Positions 51,327-61,807 are shown, counted from the first letter of the stretch. The stretch: 64,000 nucleotides of DNA from CAYYUA01 sp964542585 (GCA_964542585.1 CAZIUI010000012.1:22551-86550), one strand, 5' to 3'. Program-made: numbers and translations. Notes: generated by a model from the sequence alone, not told the origin.

Positions 51327-54300
51327 TTAAGAGGAAGTCTGTTCCTCTTGATGCTCCTTGGAATCAATTTGCTGCTTGTGCTCTTCACCAGGCTCAGCTT
51401 CCTGACCGTCAGATTCAATGGTAATGTTGTCATAATCCCTCAGGCCAGTACCTGCCGGAATTCTGTGACCCACAATTACATTTTCTTTTAATCCTACAAG
51501 TGGGTCAACCTTACCACTAATAGCCGCTTCATTGAGGACCTTCGTGGTTTCCTGAAAAGAAGCCGCTGATAGGAAACTCTTAGTACTTAAGCTTGCCTTG
51601 GTGATACCCTGAAGCAATGGGCTAACTGTTGCCGGGCTAGCATCCCGGGCTTCAACCATATTCAGGTCTTTTCGCTTTAGCTTTGAGTTTTCCTCACGAA
51701 GGCGCCTGGAGGATAAGATCTGACCAGGATGAAGGTCATTTGAGTCGCCGGCTTCCGTGACGACCTTCTTATCGTATATCCAATCATTTTCTTCCATCAC
51801 ATCAAACTTATTGACGGCATCTTTTTCAAGGAACCGGGTATCGCCGGCATTCTTAACCTGCACCTTCTGCATCATTTGCCTTACAATGATCTCAATGTGC
51901 TTATCGTTGATCTTGACACCCTGCATCCGGTAAACTTCCTGTATACCGTTAACGATGTGCTGCTGAACGGCATAAGGACCTTGAATCTTCAGGATATCAG
52001 CCGGTGTTATAGCACCATCTGATAACGGCTCACCTGCCCTAACATAGTCATTTTGCTGTACCAGAATGTGCTTAGAAAGGGGGACCAGGTATTTTTTAAC
52101 CTCGCCATCCCTGGATTCGATGAGGATCTCACGATTACCCCGTTTGACACCACCAAAAGATACGGCTCCATCTATTTCAGAGATAACCGCCGGATTTGAG
52201 GGATTACGCGCCTCAAACAATTCGGTGACACGCGGAAGCCCACCGGTGATATCACGGGTTTGGCTGGTGGTACGCGGGATTTTAACCATTACATCACCGG
52301 CTGTTACTTCATCGCCCTCATCGTACCTCAAGTGAGCAGAAACCGGAAGATTGTATTCTTTCAGGTCTTCCCCGCTTTGATCTTGAATTTTTAGGAGGGG
52401 TATTTTCTTTTTATCTTTAGTTTCCATGATCACCTTCTCGCGGTGACCAGTTTGCTCGTCAGCCTCTTCTTGGTAGGTTACGCCTTCAATTACATTCTCA
52501 AGGGTAACGGTACCTGTATGATCAGCAACCACTACGGCATTGTAAGGATCCCATTGACAGATCAATGCATCCTTTTCAACCTCTTGGCCATCTGATACGT
52601 AAAGATGGGAACCATAGGGAATTTTGTAAGTGGTTAGCGTGTTTTCAGTGTCCTTATCAAGAACCCTTACCTCACCAGCACGACCTGTAATCACACCAAT
52701 TTTATTTTTCTTGTCGGCTAAAGCCTTTTCATCTTCGGAGGCTTCACGGAGAATGGTAGTAATACCCTCAAACTCAAGTTTGCCAGCATACTTAGATTTA
52801 ACCTGGCTCTCTTCAGCTACCTTGGCAGCTGACCCACCAGTGTGGAAGGTTCGCAGGGTTAATTGTGTACCAGGCTCTCCAATAGACTGGGCAGCAACAA
52901 CCCCAACTGCTTCACCTTTCTCCACCATATCACCGGTACCGAGGTTTCTTCCATAACACTGTTCACAAACACCATCTTTGGTTTCACATGTGAGTCCGGA
53001 CCGGATCTCCACAGCTTCCACCGGGCTGTTTTCAATTACAGCGCCCAGTTCCTCAGTTATTTGCGTACCAGCTTCTGCTATAATTTCATTGGTGTTCGGA
53101 TGAACGACATCATGGAGTAAAACCCTTCCGAGGATCCTTTCATAAAGGCTTTCAACTTCTTCTTCTTTATCTTTAAGTGCGGTAATGGTTATACCCCTTA
53201 AAGTACCGCAATCGCGCTCCCTAACAACTACATCTTGGGCGACATCGTGAAGCCGGCGGGTTAGATAACCAGCATCGGCAGTCTTTAGCGCTGTGTCAGC
53301 TAAGCCTTTACGAGCACCATGTGTGGAAATGAAGTACTCAAGGACCGATAGACCCTCTTTAAAATTGGAAAGAATGGGGTTTTCAATGATCTCGCCACCA
53401 CCGGCACCAGCACTTTTACGAGGCTTAGCCATAAGACCCCGCATACCGCCTAGCTGGCGGATTTGCTCTTTGGAGCCTCTTGCCCCTGAGTCAAGCATCA
53501 TGTAAACCGGATTGAACCCTTGCCGATCTTCAGTAACCTGCTTCATTAAGGATTCAGTAACGCGATTGGTGTTATGGGTCCAAGTATCAATGACCTGATT
53601 GTAGCGTTCATTATTGGTTATGAAGCCATTGTAGTAGTTATCCCAGATCTCTTCTATTTCCCCCCTGGCCTCATTTGTAAATGTTTCCTTTTCATCTGGA
53701 ATTGGAACATCGGAGAGGTTAAAAGAAAGGCCACCAATGAAGGCGTAATAAAATCCAAGATCTTTAATATTGTCCAGGAACTGCACGCTCTCGGTCAATC
53801 CTGAATTTCGGTAAACATCATCAATAATGCGCTGAATCACCTTACCATTCAGGTGTTGGTTTATGAAACCCATTCTCTGAGGAACGTACTCATTGAAGAT
53901 CACACGGCCTACGACCGTATCGATCGTTTCATCTTGAATGCTGCCATCACTTTGCTTAATTGGAGCTTTTAGTTTTATCCAAGCATTCAGGGAGACGGCA
54001 CCGTGCTCGTAAGCAGCGTGCACTTCTTCAGACGAATAAAATCGCGTACCCTCGCCTTTTATAGGGTATTCAGGTGTATGCTCGCGTCCTTTTGTAATAT
54101 AATAAAGCCCCAAGACCTGATCCTGAGTAGGCACAAGTACTGGCGTACCGTCAGCCGGGCTTAGCACATTATGCGCTGATAGCATTAGCAATTGCGTCTC
54201 CAGAATGGCTTCATGGCCCAGAGGCACGTGAATGGCCATCTGGTCACCGTCAAAGTCAGCATTAAAGCCTTTGCAAACCAATGGGTGCAGCTGGATGGCT

Positions 54301-55679
54301 TTGCCTTCTGTAAGTTTGGGCTGAAATGCCTGAATGCCAAGCCGGTGAAGGGTTGGTGCCCGATTTAGCATAACCGGATGCCCTTTCAGAACATTTTCCA
54401 GAATATCCCAAATAACCGGGTCTTTCCGCTCAACGATTTTCTTAGCGGACTTAACCGTCTTGACAATACCTCGCTCAATAAGTTTCCGGATAACGAAGGG
54501 TTTGAAAAGCTCCGCTGCCATATCTTTGGGCAGGCCAACCTCATTGATTTTAAGCTTAGGCCCTACGATAATTACCGAGCGACCAGAGTAATCAACTCTT
54601 TTCCCCAATAAGTTCTGACGGAAACGGCCCTGTTTCCCTTTCAGCATATCGCTAAGGGATTTCAAAGGCCTGTTACCCTCAGTTTTTACAGCGCTAACCT
54701 TCCTTGAATTATCAAAAAGGGAATCCACTGATTCCTGAAGCATTCGTTTTTCGTTACGCAGGATGACTTCAGGAGCCTTAATTTCCATCAGCCTTTTGAG
54801 CCGGTTATTACGGATGATAACCCTTCTGTATAGGTCATTCAAATCAGAAGAAGCGAAGCGCCCCCCATCCAATGGAATCAATGGCCTTAACTCGGGCGGA
54901 ATGATCGGCAGGCATTTGACGATCATCCATTCTGGCCGGTTTTCAAAGCGACTATTGGCATCCCGAAAACTTTCAATCACCTTTAACCTCTTAAGGGCCT
55001 CATTTTTTCGTTGTTGAGAAGTTTCCCGGTAAGCTTTATCCCTGAGTTCAAATGAAAGTTTATCCAGATCCAGGCGTGATAGCATAGTCATCAAAGCATC
55101 ACCACCCATGCTGGCGATGAATTTTTGAGGATCGCTATCATCCAGCATTTGGTTTTCCTTGGGTAAGGTTTCCAGGATCTCAAGGTATTCTTCCTCTGTA
55201 AGGAAGTCCAGTTCGTTCACACCGTCATTCTCTTTGACCCCGGGCTGAATCACTATATACCTTTCATAGTAAATGATTAACTCAAGCTTCTTAGTCGGTA
55301 AGCCCAAGAGGTACCCGATCTTATTCGGCAGGGATTTGAAATACCAGATATGAGCAACAGGCACCACAAGGTTAACGTGGCCCATCCGGTCCCTTCGAAC
55401 CTTTTTTTCAGTTACTTCTACTCCACAGCGGTCACATACAATTCCCTTATACCGAATTCTTTTGTACTTCCCGCAATGACATTCATAATCCTTTACGGGA
55501 CCAAAAATGCGCTCGCAAAACAAGCCGCCCATTTCTGGTTTAAAAGTACGGTAGTTAATCGTTTCCGGTTTGGTGACTTCTCCGTTAGACCATTCAAGGA
55601 TGGTTTCGGGCGATGCCAATCCAATTCGTACTGATTCAAAGTTACTGTCGACTCGTTTATCTTGTTGCTTCACTGCCAT
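51327..55679 (-). CDS. rpoC: RNA polymerase beta-prime subunit
   Basis: 1450 residues. The N-terminal zinc ribbon has paired cysteines (YECHCGKYKRIRYKG, VCDRCGVEV). The catalytic Mg-binding NADFDGDQMA is at residues 473-482. The second zinc site, CGTLRG with 'LTCETKDGVCEQCYGRNLGT', and the trigger-loop region 'EPGTQLTLRTFHTGG' are present. The last 35 residues are a Glu/Gln/Lys-rich tail. It follows rpoB after 36 bases. Confidence 0.98.
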   Translation of the reverse strand: MAVKQQDKRVDSNFESVRIGLASPETILEWSNGEVTKPETINYRTFKPEMGGLFCERIFGPVKDYECHCGKYKRIRYKGIVCDRCGVEVTEKKVRRDRMGHVNLVVPVAHIWYFKSLPNKIGYLLGLPTKKLELIIYYERYIVIQPGVKENDGVNELDFLTEEEYLEILETLPKENQMLDDSDPQKFIASMGGDALMTMLSRLDLDKLSFELRDKAYRETSQQRKNEALKRLKVIESFRDANSRFENRPEWMIVKCLPIIPPELRPLIPLDGGRFASSDLNDLYRRVIIRNNRLKRLMEIKAPEVILRNEKRMLQESVDSLFDNSRKVSAVKTEGNRPLKSLSDMLKGKQGRFRQNLLGKRVDYSGRSVIIVGPKLKINEVGLPKDMAAELFKPFVIRKLIERGIVKTVKSAKKIVERKDPVIWDILENVLKGHPVMLNRAPTLHRLGIQAFQPKLTEGKAIQLHPLVCKGFNADFDGDQMAIHVPLGHEAILETQLLMLSAHNVLSPADGTPVLVPTQDQVLGLYYITKGREHTPEYPIKGEGTRFYSSEEVHAAYEHGAVSLNAWIKLKAPIKQSDGSIQDETIDTVVGRVIFNEYVPQRMGFINQHLNGKVIQRIIDDVYRNSGLTESVQFLDNIKDLGFYYAFIGGLSFNLSDVPIPDEKETFTNEARGEIEEIWDNYYNGFITNNERYNQVIDTWTHNTNRVTESLMKQVTEDRQGFNPVYMMLDSGARGSKEQIRQLGGMRGLMAKPRKSAGAGGGEIIENPILSNFKEGLSVLEYFISTHGARKGLADTALKTADAGYLTRRLHDVAQDVVVRERDCGTLRGITITALKDKEEEVESLYERILGRVLLHDVVHPNTNEIIAEAGTQITEELGAVIENSPVEAVEIRSGLTCETKDGVCEQCYGRNLGTGDMVEKGEAVGVVAAQSIGEPGTQLTLRTFHTGGSAAKVAEESQVKSKYAGKLEFEGITTILREASEDEKALADKKNKIGVITGRAGEVRVLDKDTENTLTTYKIPYGSHLYVSDGQEVEKDALICQWDPYNAVVVADHTGTVTLENVIEGVTYQEEADEQTGHREKVIMETKDKKKIPLLKIQDQSGEDLKEYNLPVSAHLRYDEGDEVTAGDVMVKIPRTTSQTRDITGGLPRVTELFEARNPSNPAVISEIDGAVSFGGVKRGNREILIESRDGEVKKYLVPLSKHILVQQNDYVRAGEPLSDGAITPADILKIQGPYAVQQHIVNGIQEVYRMQGVKINDKHIEIIVRQMMQKVQVKNAGDTRFLEKDAVNKFDVMEENDWIYDKKVVTEAGDSNDLHPGQILSSRRLREENSKLKRKDLNMVEARDASPATVSPLLQGITKASLSTKSFLSAASFQETTKVLNEAAISGKVDPLVGLKENVIVGHRIPAGTGLRDYDNITIESDGQEAEPGEEHKQQIDSKEHQEEQTSS

Positions 55680-55715
55680 ACAGAGGCCTCCAAGTGATTT
55701 GTTTGCAAATTATTT

Positions 55716-58700
55716 TTAGTCAAGGCTTAAATCGAGGGCAAGGCCCTTAAGCTCATTCATTAACACATTAAAAGATTCAGGAATACCTGGCTCTGGCAGG
55801 TTCTCACCTTTAACAATATGCTCATAAGCTTTTGCACGACCTACAATATCATCGGATTTTACTGTTAGGACTTCTCTGAGCACATTGGAAGCGCCAAAGG
55901 CTTCAAGCGCCCAAACTTCCATCTCTCCAAACCGCTGGCCACCGAATTGGGCCTTACCACCGAGCGGTTGTTGGGTAATGAGGGAGTAAGGACCGATGGA
56001 ACGGGCGTGCATTTTATCCTCGACCATGTGGCCGAGCTTAAGCATATAGATTACGCCCACCGTTACTTCCTGATGGAATTTTTCACCTGACTGACCGTCA
56101 ATCAATGTGGCTTTTCCGCCTTCAGGTAATCCTGCCATCCTGAGGTATTGCTCAATGTCCTTAGAGGTGGCCCCATCGAATACAGGAGTTGAGAACTTGA
56201 TACCAAGCTCATGACCTGCCCAACCAAGGGCAGTTTCAAAAATCTGTCCTAAATTCATACGAGATGGTACACCCAAGGGGCTTAGCACCGTGTCTACTGG
56301 CTCACCATTTTGGTCAAAAGGCATGTCTTCTTCAGGGACAATCTTTGCAATGACCCCTTTGTTACCATGGCGACCCGCCATCTTATCACCGATTGATAGC
56401 TTGCGTTTTTGTCCCAGATAAACCTTAGCAAGCTTTAGAACGCCTGTAGGTAATTCATCTCCAATGGTTAATTGGAACTCGTCTCTTTTAAACCGCCCAA
56501 CTTCTTCATTAACCTTCTTCTTATAATTTTGAAGAATACGCTTTACAACACGATTATTGTTTTCGTCTGCAGTCCAATCTTTGGGATCTACGTGGGTATA
56601 ATCAAGCTTTGAAAGGAGTTTTTGGGTAAACTTACTTCCCTTGGGCACCAGTTCTTCATTGTAAACATTAAAGACGCCACGGGAAGTCTTACCATTAAGT
56701 ACCTTGAAAAGCTTCTCTACAAGTTTCTCTTTTAGGGCATCAAGGTTTTTACTGTGTTCCTCCTCGAGTTTAGCTAGCTGGGATTTGTTTTGCTTTTTAG
56801 ACGTACTATCCTTTTTAGCACGTTCAAAAAGCTTCTTATCTATAACAATGCCATTCACAGATGAAGGAACCCTTAGAGATACATCTTTGACATCACCTGC
56901 CTTTTCACCAAAAATTGCTCTCAGAAGTTTTTCTTCAGGAGATGGCTCGGATTCACCTTTAGGGGTAATCTTACCGATCAGGATATCACCTTCTTTAACC
57001 TCAGCTCCTACTCTTATAATGCCATTTTCGTCAAGATCCTTAGTGGCTTCTTCACTTACGTTTGGAATATCAGCGGTAAACTCTTCCATGCCACGCTTAG
57101 TATCCCTTACGTCCAGATCGTATTCACTAATGTGCAAGGAGGTAAACATGTCTTCTTTAGCTACACGATCAGAGACCACAATGGCATCCTCAAAATTGTA
57201 GCCTTGCCATGGCATGAATGCCACTTTAAGGTTGCGGCCGAGCGCAAGATCACCTTTATCCGTACCAAATCCATCGCACAAAATCTGGCCTTTTTCGATT
57301 CTTTGTCCTTTGTTTACAATAGGCCGAAGATCGATGCATGTACTTTGATTGGTACGTTTAAATTTGGTCAAGTGGTACGTTTTAGTTCCACTATCAAAAT
57401 CCACCAATTCATCTTCATCTTCCCGATCGTATTTAACAACGATCTTATTGGAATCAACATAATCAATTACCCCATCATATTCCGCGGTAATAAATGTCCT
57501 ACTATCGGATGCCACTCGATTTTCAATGCCTGTTCCAACTACCGGTGAATCGGTATTGATGAGGGGAACAGCCTGGCGCTGCATATTACTACCCATGAGG
57601 GCCCGGTTGGCATCATTGTGTTCCAAGAATGGAATCAGAGAAGCAGCAATGGATACGATCTGATTAGGGGAAACATCCATGTAATCCACTTCCTTGGCAT
57701 CAGTAATTAGGAATTCACCACCATTCCTTGCCATTACCCGCTCTTCTGCAAATGAACCGTCTTCATTTACCTCTGTATTGGCCTGAGCGATCACTTTATC
57801 ATCCTCCTCTTCAGCACTCAGGTATTGTGCGGGTTGATCAAAATGAACGATCCCATTCTCCACCTTCCTGTAGGGCGTTTCCAGAAATCCCATGTTGTTG
57901 ATCTTAGAATAAACAGACATGGAGGAAATAAGGCCAATGTTCGGACCTTCCGGGGTCTCAATGGTGCACAATCTACCATAGTGCGTATAGTGGACGTCCC
58001 TGACCTCAAAACCAGCGCGCTCCCTACTTAGCCCCCCAGGACCAAGTGCTGATAGCCGGCGTTTGTTGGTCATCTCAGCTATCGGATTTGTTTGGTCCAG
58101 AAACTGAGAAAGCTGATTGGTACCAAAGAAGGAATTAATAACGGATGAAAGGGTTCGGCTGTTAATCAGGTCAGTAGGTGTAAAAACCTCATTATCACGA
58201 ACGTTCATCCGCTCACGGATTGTACGGGCCATGCGCGTTAACCCGATACCAAATTGGTTGTAAAGCTGTTCACCAACAGTCCGGACCCTACGATTACTCA
58301 AGTGGTCAATGTCATCCACATCAGCTTTACGGTTACTCAGCTCTATGAGGTATTTAATGATAGAGATAATATCCTCTTTAGTCAGGATTTTCACCTCATC
58401 ACTAATTTCTAAGTCTAACTTTTTATTTAACCTGTAACGACCAACATCCCCCAGATCATACCTTTTATCTGAGAAGAATAGCCGGTCAATAATACCACGA
58501 GCGGTCTCTTCGTCCGGAGGATCTGCATTCCTTAGCTGACGGTAGATATGCTCAAGCGCTTCCTTACCAGAATTGGACGGATCTTTTTGAAGGGTGTTGT
58601 AGATAATCTCGTATTCGGAGGAATCGGTATCCATCCGGTGAAGGATGATGGACTTGACATTAGCATTAACGATTAATTCAATGTGGTCTTCCTCAAGGAC

Positions 58701-59558
58701 GGTATCCCTTTCAAGTATGATTTCATTCCTTTCAATCGAAACTACTTCACCTGTATCTTCGTCCACAAAATCTTCTACCCATTTTCTTAGAACCCGAGCT
58801 GCCAGTTTCCGTCCAAGAACCTTTTTGAGGTTATTCTTAGTAACATTGATCTCTTCCGCGAGACCAAAAATTTCAAGAACCTCTTTATCAGACTCGTAGC
58901 CAATGGCCCGCAACATGGTGGTGACAGGAAATTTCTTCCTACGGTCAATGTAAGCAAACATGACATTATTAACGTCCGTAGCAAATTCAACCCATGAACC
59001 TTTAAATGGGATCACACGGGCGGAGTAGAGCTTGGTACCGTTAGTATGAAAACTTTGGCTGAAAAATACACCGGGCGAGCGGTGCAATTGGGAGACGATA
59101 ACACGCTCAGCACCATTGATGATGAATGAGCCCCTGGATGTAATATAGGGTATATTTCCCAGGTAAACATCCTGAACAATCGTTTCAAAGTCTTCATGCT
59201 CCTCATCCGTGCAGTATAATTTAAGTTTAGCCTTAAGGGCTACGCTATAGGTAAGTCCGCGATCTGCACATTCATCAACGGTATATTTGGAAGGATCAAT
59301 GTAGTAATCAATGAATTCTAGTACATAAATCCCCCGGCTATCCGTAATGGGAAAGTTTTCAGCAAAGACATTGTACAGGCCTTCGTTTACACGCTCGTCC
59401 GGGGATGTCTCCAACTGAAAGAAATCCTGAAATGATTTGAGCTGAACCTCCAAAAAGTCAGGATAGCCCAGGTTTTTATCGGTACTTTCAAAAGAAACCC
59501 TTTGCGGAACTGCTAATTCTGCTTCTGCCAAGATCAAAAAGCTTTTATTGTTGAACAA
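55716..59558 (-). CDS. rpoB: RNA polymerase beta subunit
   Basis: 1280 residues, normal for the phylum. Landmarks: the rifampicin-site cluster around residues 484-505 ('LSQFLDQTNPIAEMTNKRRL'), then 'ALGPGGLSRERAGFEVRDVH', and near the C-terminus 'GDKMAGRHGNKGVI' and 'PLGGKAQFGGQRFGEMEVWA'. Residue 498 is Asn where E. coli has His526. The ATG at 59558 gives MFNNKSFLILAEAELAVPQR; the family core begins near VPQRVSF, so the first 15 residues are less certain. rpoC follows; a hairpin lies upstream. Confidence 0.98.
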   Translation of the reverse strand: MFNNKSFLILAEAELAVPQRVSFESTDKNLGYPDFLEVQLKSFQDFFQLETSPDERVNEGLYNVFAENFPITDSRGIYVLEFIDYYIDPSKYTVDECADRGLTYSVALKAKLKLYCTDEEHEDFETIVQDVYLGNIPYITSRGSFIINGAERVIVSQLHRSPGVFFSQSFHTNGTKLYSARVIPFKGSWVEFATDVNNVMFAYIDRRKKFPVTTMLRAIGYESDKEVLEIFGLAEEINVTKNNLKKVLGRKLAARVLRKWVEDFVDEDTGEVVSIERNEIILERDTVLEEDHIELIVNANVKSIILHRMDTDSSEYEIIYNTLQKDPSNSGKEALEHIYRQLRNADPPDEETARGIIDRLFFSDKRYDLGDVGRYRLNKKLDLEISDEVKILTKEDIISIIKYLIELSNRKADVDDIDHLSNRRVRTVGEQLYNQFGIGLTRMARTIRERMNVRDNEVFTPTDLINSRTLSSVINSFFGTNQLSQFLDQTNPIAEMTNKRRLSALGPGGLSRERAGFEVRDVHYTHYGRLCTIETPEGPNIGLISSMSVYSKINNMGFLETPYRKVENGIVHFDQPAQYLSAEEEDDKVIAQANTEVNEDGSFAEERVMARNGGEFLITDAKEVDYMDVSPNQIVSIAASLIPFLEHNDANRALMGSNMQRQAVPLINTDSPVVGTGIENRVASDSRTFITAEYDGVIDYVDSNKIVVKYDREDEDELVDFDSGTKTYHLTKFKRTNQSTCIDLRPIVNKGQRIEKGQILCDGFGTDKGDLALGRNLKVAFMPWQGYNFEDAIVVSDRVAKEDMFTSLHISEYDLDVRDTKRGMEEFTADIPNVSEEATKDLDENGIIRVGAEVKEGDILIGKITPKGESEPSPEEKLLRAIFGEKAGDVKDVSLRVPSSVNGIVIDKKLFERAKKDSTSKKQNKSQLAKLEEEHSKNLDALKEKLVEKLFKVLNGKTSRGVFNVYNEELVPKGSKFTQKLLSKLDYTHVDPKDWTADENNNRVVKRILQNYKKKVNEEVGRFKRDEFQLTIGDELPTGVLKLAKVYLGQKRKLSIGDKMAGRHGNKGVIAKIVPEEDMPFDQNGEPVDTVLSPLGVPSRMNLGQIFETALGWAGHELGIKFSTPVFDGATSKDIEQYLRMAGLPEGGKATLIDGQSGEKFHQEVTVGVIYMLKLGHMVEDKMHARSIGPYSLITQQPLGGKAQFGGQRFGEMEVWALEAFGASNVLREVLTVKSDDIVGRAKAYEHIVKGENLPEPGIPESFNVLMNELKGLALDLSLD

Positions 59559-59604
59559 TCATCGCGCTTGATCCCTGAAATTCATTAAGGAACGGTGCAA
59601 ATAA

Positions 59605-59638
59605 GAGTAGACCTGACACCGAAATGGCAGGTCTCTCT
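59605..59638 (-). promoter_or_regulatory. Hairpin between rplL and rpoB, possible attenuator or processing site
   Basis: AGACCTG pairs with CAGGTCT (7 bp), extended by AGAG/CTCT across a one-base bulge, giving about an 11-bp stem with a 12-base loop. On the minus strand it is followed by CTTATTTGC, a weak T-tract. It lies in the 131-base gap after rplL, where many bacteria partly terminate or cleave the transcript so that L7/L12 is made in excess over polymerase. Confidence 0.6.
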
Positions 59639-59689
59639 TGCTTACAGGATGATATTTAAGTCTAGCAACTATTTACAGTGTTCGGCTAT

Positions 59690-60073
59690 TTATTTGACTT
59701 CAATTTCAGCGCCGGCATCTTCCAGTTTAGCTTTAATATCGTCAGCCTCTTCTTTAGGAACACCTTCTTTGACGGGCTTTGGTAAATTATCTACCATTTC
59801 TTTAGCATCTTTTAATCCTAAACCAGCCATTTCTTTGACCAACTTAACAACATTAAGTTTTGAGCTGCCAGCATCATTAAGAATGACATCAAATTCTGTT
59901 TGTTCAGCTTCGGCTTCGGCTTCACCGCCACCACCTGCAGCGGGTGCTGTTGCTACCGGAGCCGCGGCAGCTGGCTCAATGCCATATTCATCTTTAAGAA
60001 CATCAGCCAATTCATTGACTTCCTTAACCGAAAGGTTAACCAGCTGTTCTGCTAATTCTTTTACGTCAGCCAT
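59690..60073 (-). CDS. rplL: Ribosomal protein bL12 (L7/L12)
   Basis: 127 residues. Stalk protein that recruits GTPase factors. The N-terminal dimerisation domain is at about 1-33, then an Ala/Gly/Glu-rich hinge (about 34-57), then the C-terminal factor-binding domain (FDVILNDAG, KLNVVKLVKE, 'GLGLKDAKEMVDNLPKPVKE'). Confidence 0.97.
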   Translation of the reverse strand: MADVKELAEQLVNLSVKEVNELADVLKDEYGIEPAAAAPVATAPAAGGGGEAEAEAEQTEFDVILNDAGSSKLNVVKLVKEMAGLGLKDAKEMVDNLPKPVKEGVPKEEADDIKAKLEDAGAEIEVK

Positions 60074-60109
60074 TTTACTACTATTTAATTTTAATATTCA
60101 ACGAACAAA

Positions 60110-60637
60110 TTATGATTCTTCACGTTTTTCCAGGGTTTTCAAAATACCTGAAAGTTTATTGCCACTTGATTGCAGAGCGGATACGACATTTTGCATCGGT
60201 GATTGCAGAATTCCTACAATATCACCAATAAGTTCTTCTCGGGATTTAAGCGTTGCCAATGTTTCAATCTGGTCATCACCAACATATAACGTATCCTCTA
60301 TATAAGCGCCCTTAAGAACAGGCCTGTCATGGGTTTTCCGGAATTCCTGGATGATTTTGGCAGGCGCGTTAATATTATCAGCAAACATTACGGAAGATGG
60401 ACCTTGAATAATTTCATAAAGGCTTTCATCCGTAATATTAGCATTTTCAAGAGCTTTCTTGATCAGGTTATTTTTGACAACCTGAACATGAATTCCCTCT
60501 TCATAACACCTTCTGCGAAAGGTGTTAGTATCATTAACGCTGAGCTGTGACATATCAGCTAGATAAAAATTAGCTGACTCGCTGAAACGGTCCTGTAACA
60601 GCTCTACAATTTTTGCTTTCTCTTCTCTAGATTTCAT
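60110..60637 (-). CDS. rplJ: Ribosomal protein uL10
   Basis: 175 residues. Anchors bL12 dimers to the 50S base. 'REEKAKIVELLQDRFSESAN', 'RRRCYEEGIHVQVVKNNLIK' and 'GPSSVMFADNINAPAKIIQE' fit. Only 6 bases separate it from rplA, so there is no room for the separate L10 leader seen in many bacteria. Confidence 0.97.
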   Translation of the reverse strand: MKSREEKAKIVELLQDRFSESANFYLADMSQLSVNDTNTFRRRCYEEGIHVQVVKNNLIKKALENANITDESLYEIIQGPSSVMFADNINAPAKIIQEFRKTHDRPVLKGAYIEDTLYVGDDQIETLATLKSREELIGDIVGILQSPMQNVVSALQSSGNKLSGILKTLEKREES

Positions 60638-60643
60638 AAGCTT

Positions 60644-61342
60644 TTACATTCCTGGGATTGAGCGCTTATCAATTTTAATACTGGGACTCATGGTGCTAGA
60701 AAGGTTTATGCTGCGAAAGTAATCTCCTTTTGAAGAAGATGGCTTGAGCCTTCCAACCTCTTGTAAAAGCTCTAAGGCGTTTTCGTAAATCTTTTGAGCA
60801 TCAAACGATATCTTACCGATGCTGGTATGGATAATTCCGTACCTATCAACCCTAAAATCGACCTTACCAGCTTTTGTTTGCTTTACAGCTTCACCGATTT
60901 TGTCGGTGACCGTACCTGACTTTGGATTGGGCATCAATCCTCGCGGTCCCAAAGTTTTCCCGTATTTCCCTAATTTAGGCATAACATCAGGAGTGGTAAT
61001 GATAACATCAACTTCTGTCCAACCCTGATCAATTTTTTGTAGATAATCCTGGAGCCCTACATAATCCGCACCAGCTTCAGTTGCTTCTTCTTCCCGATCT
61101 GGATTACAAAGGACTAAAACGCGGACATCCTTGCCTGTTCCGTGGGGAAGCGTAACAGACCCCCTAACCATTTGGTTAGGTTTTCTGGGATCTACACCAA
61201 GCTTAACATCAAGATCTACTGAGGAATCAAAATTGGTAGTAGTTATTTCCTTGATTAAAGATGTAGCTTGTTCCAGGTTATAAAGCTTGTTTTTATCAAG
61301 CTTTTCCAGAATTGCTTTTCTCTTTTTCGTAATAGTGGCCAA
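60644..61342 (-). CDS. rplA: Ribosomal protein uL1
   Basis: 232 residues. L1-stalk protein controlling E-site tRNA release. 'VDLDVKLGVDPRKPNQMVRG', 'PKLGKYGKTLGPRGLMPNPK' and 'GTVTDKIGEAVKQTKAGKVD' are diagnostic. Confidence 0.97.
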   Translation of the reverse strand: MATITKKRKAILEKLDKNKLYNLEQATSLIKEITTTNFDSSVDLDVKLGVDPRKPNQMVRGSVTLPHGTGKDVRVLVLCNPDREEEATEAGADYVGLQDYLQKIDQGWTEVDVIITTPDVMPKLGKYGKTLGPRGLMPNPKSGTVTDKIGEAVKQTKAGKVDFRVDRYGIIHTSIGKISFDAQKIYENALELLQEVGRLKPSSSKGDYFRSINLSSTMSPSIKIDKRSIPGM

Positions 61343-61362
61343 AATGCTAGTAGTTTTTAAAA

Positions 61363-61806
61363 TTATTCAGCCCAGGGTGGGTTTCCTTCAACATTAATTC
61401 CCATACTTCGAGCTGTGCCAGCAACCATTTTCATCGCAGATTCAACCTTCACGGTGTTTAAATCTGGTTTTTTGTTTTCAGCTATCTCCTTTATCTGGTC
61501 CCAAGTGACCGATGCCACTTTGGTACTATTGGGTTCAGCCGATCCCTTTTCAATTCCGCAGACTTCCATTAACTGCGCCGCTGCGGGAGGGGTTTTTATA
61601 ATAAATTCAAAGGACTTATCGCTGTATACGGTTATTTCAACAGGTAACACTTTACCTTGTTGGTCTTGAGTCCTAGCATTGAACTGCTTACAAAAATCCA
61701 TAATGTTGATGCCCTTAGCACCTAATGCTGGACCAATCGGAGGCGATGGATTTGCAGAACCACCTTTTACTTGAAGTTTGATATAACCTGTAACTTCCTT
61801 AGCCAT
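61363..61806 (-). CDS. rplK: Ribosomal protein uL11
   Basis: 147 residues. GTPase-associated centre protein. 'GYIKLQVKGGSANPSPPIGP', 'ALGAKGINIMDFCKQFNART' and the ending 'GTARSMGINVEGNP' are standard. It starts right after nusG. Confidence 0.97.
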   Translation of the reverse strand: MAKEVTGYIKLQVKGGSANPSPPIGPALGAKGINIMDFCKQFNARTQDQQGKVLPVEITVYSDKSFEFIIKTPPAAAQLMEVCGIEKGSAEPNSTKVASVTWDQIKEIAENKKPDLNTVKVESAMKMVAGTARSMGINVEGNPPWAE

Positions 61807-61807
61807 T

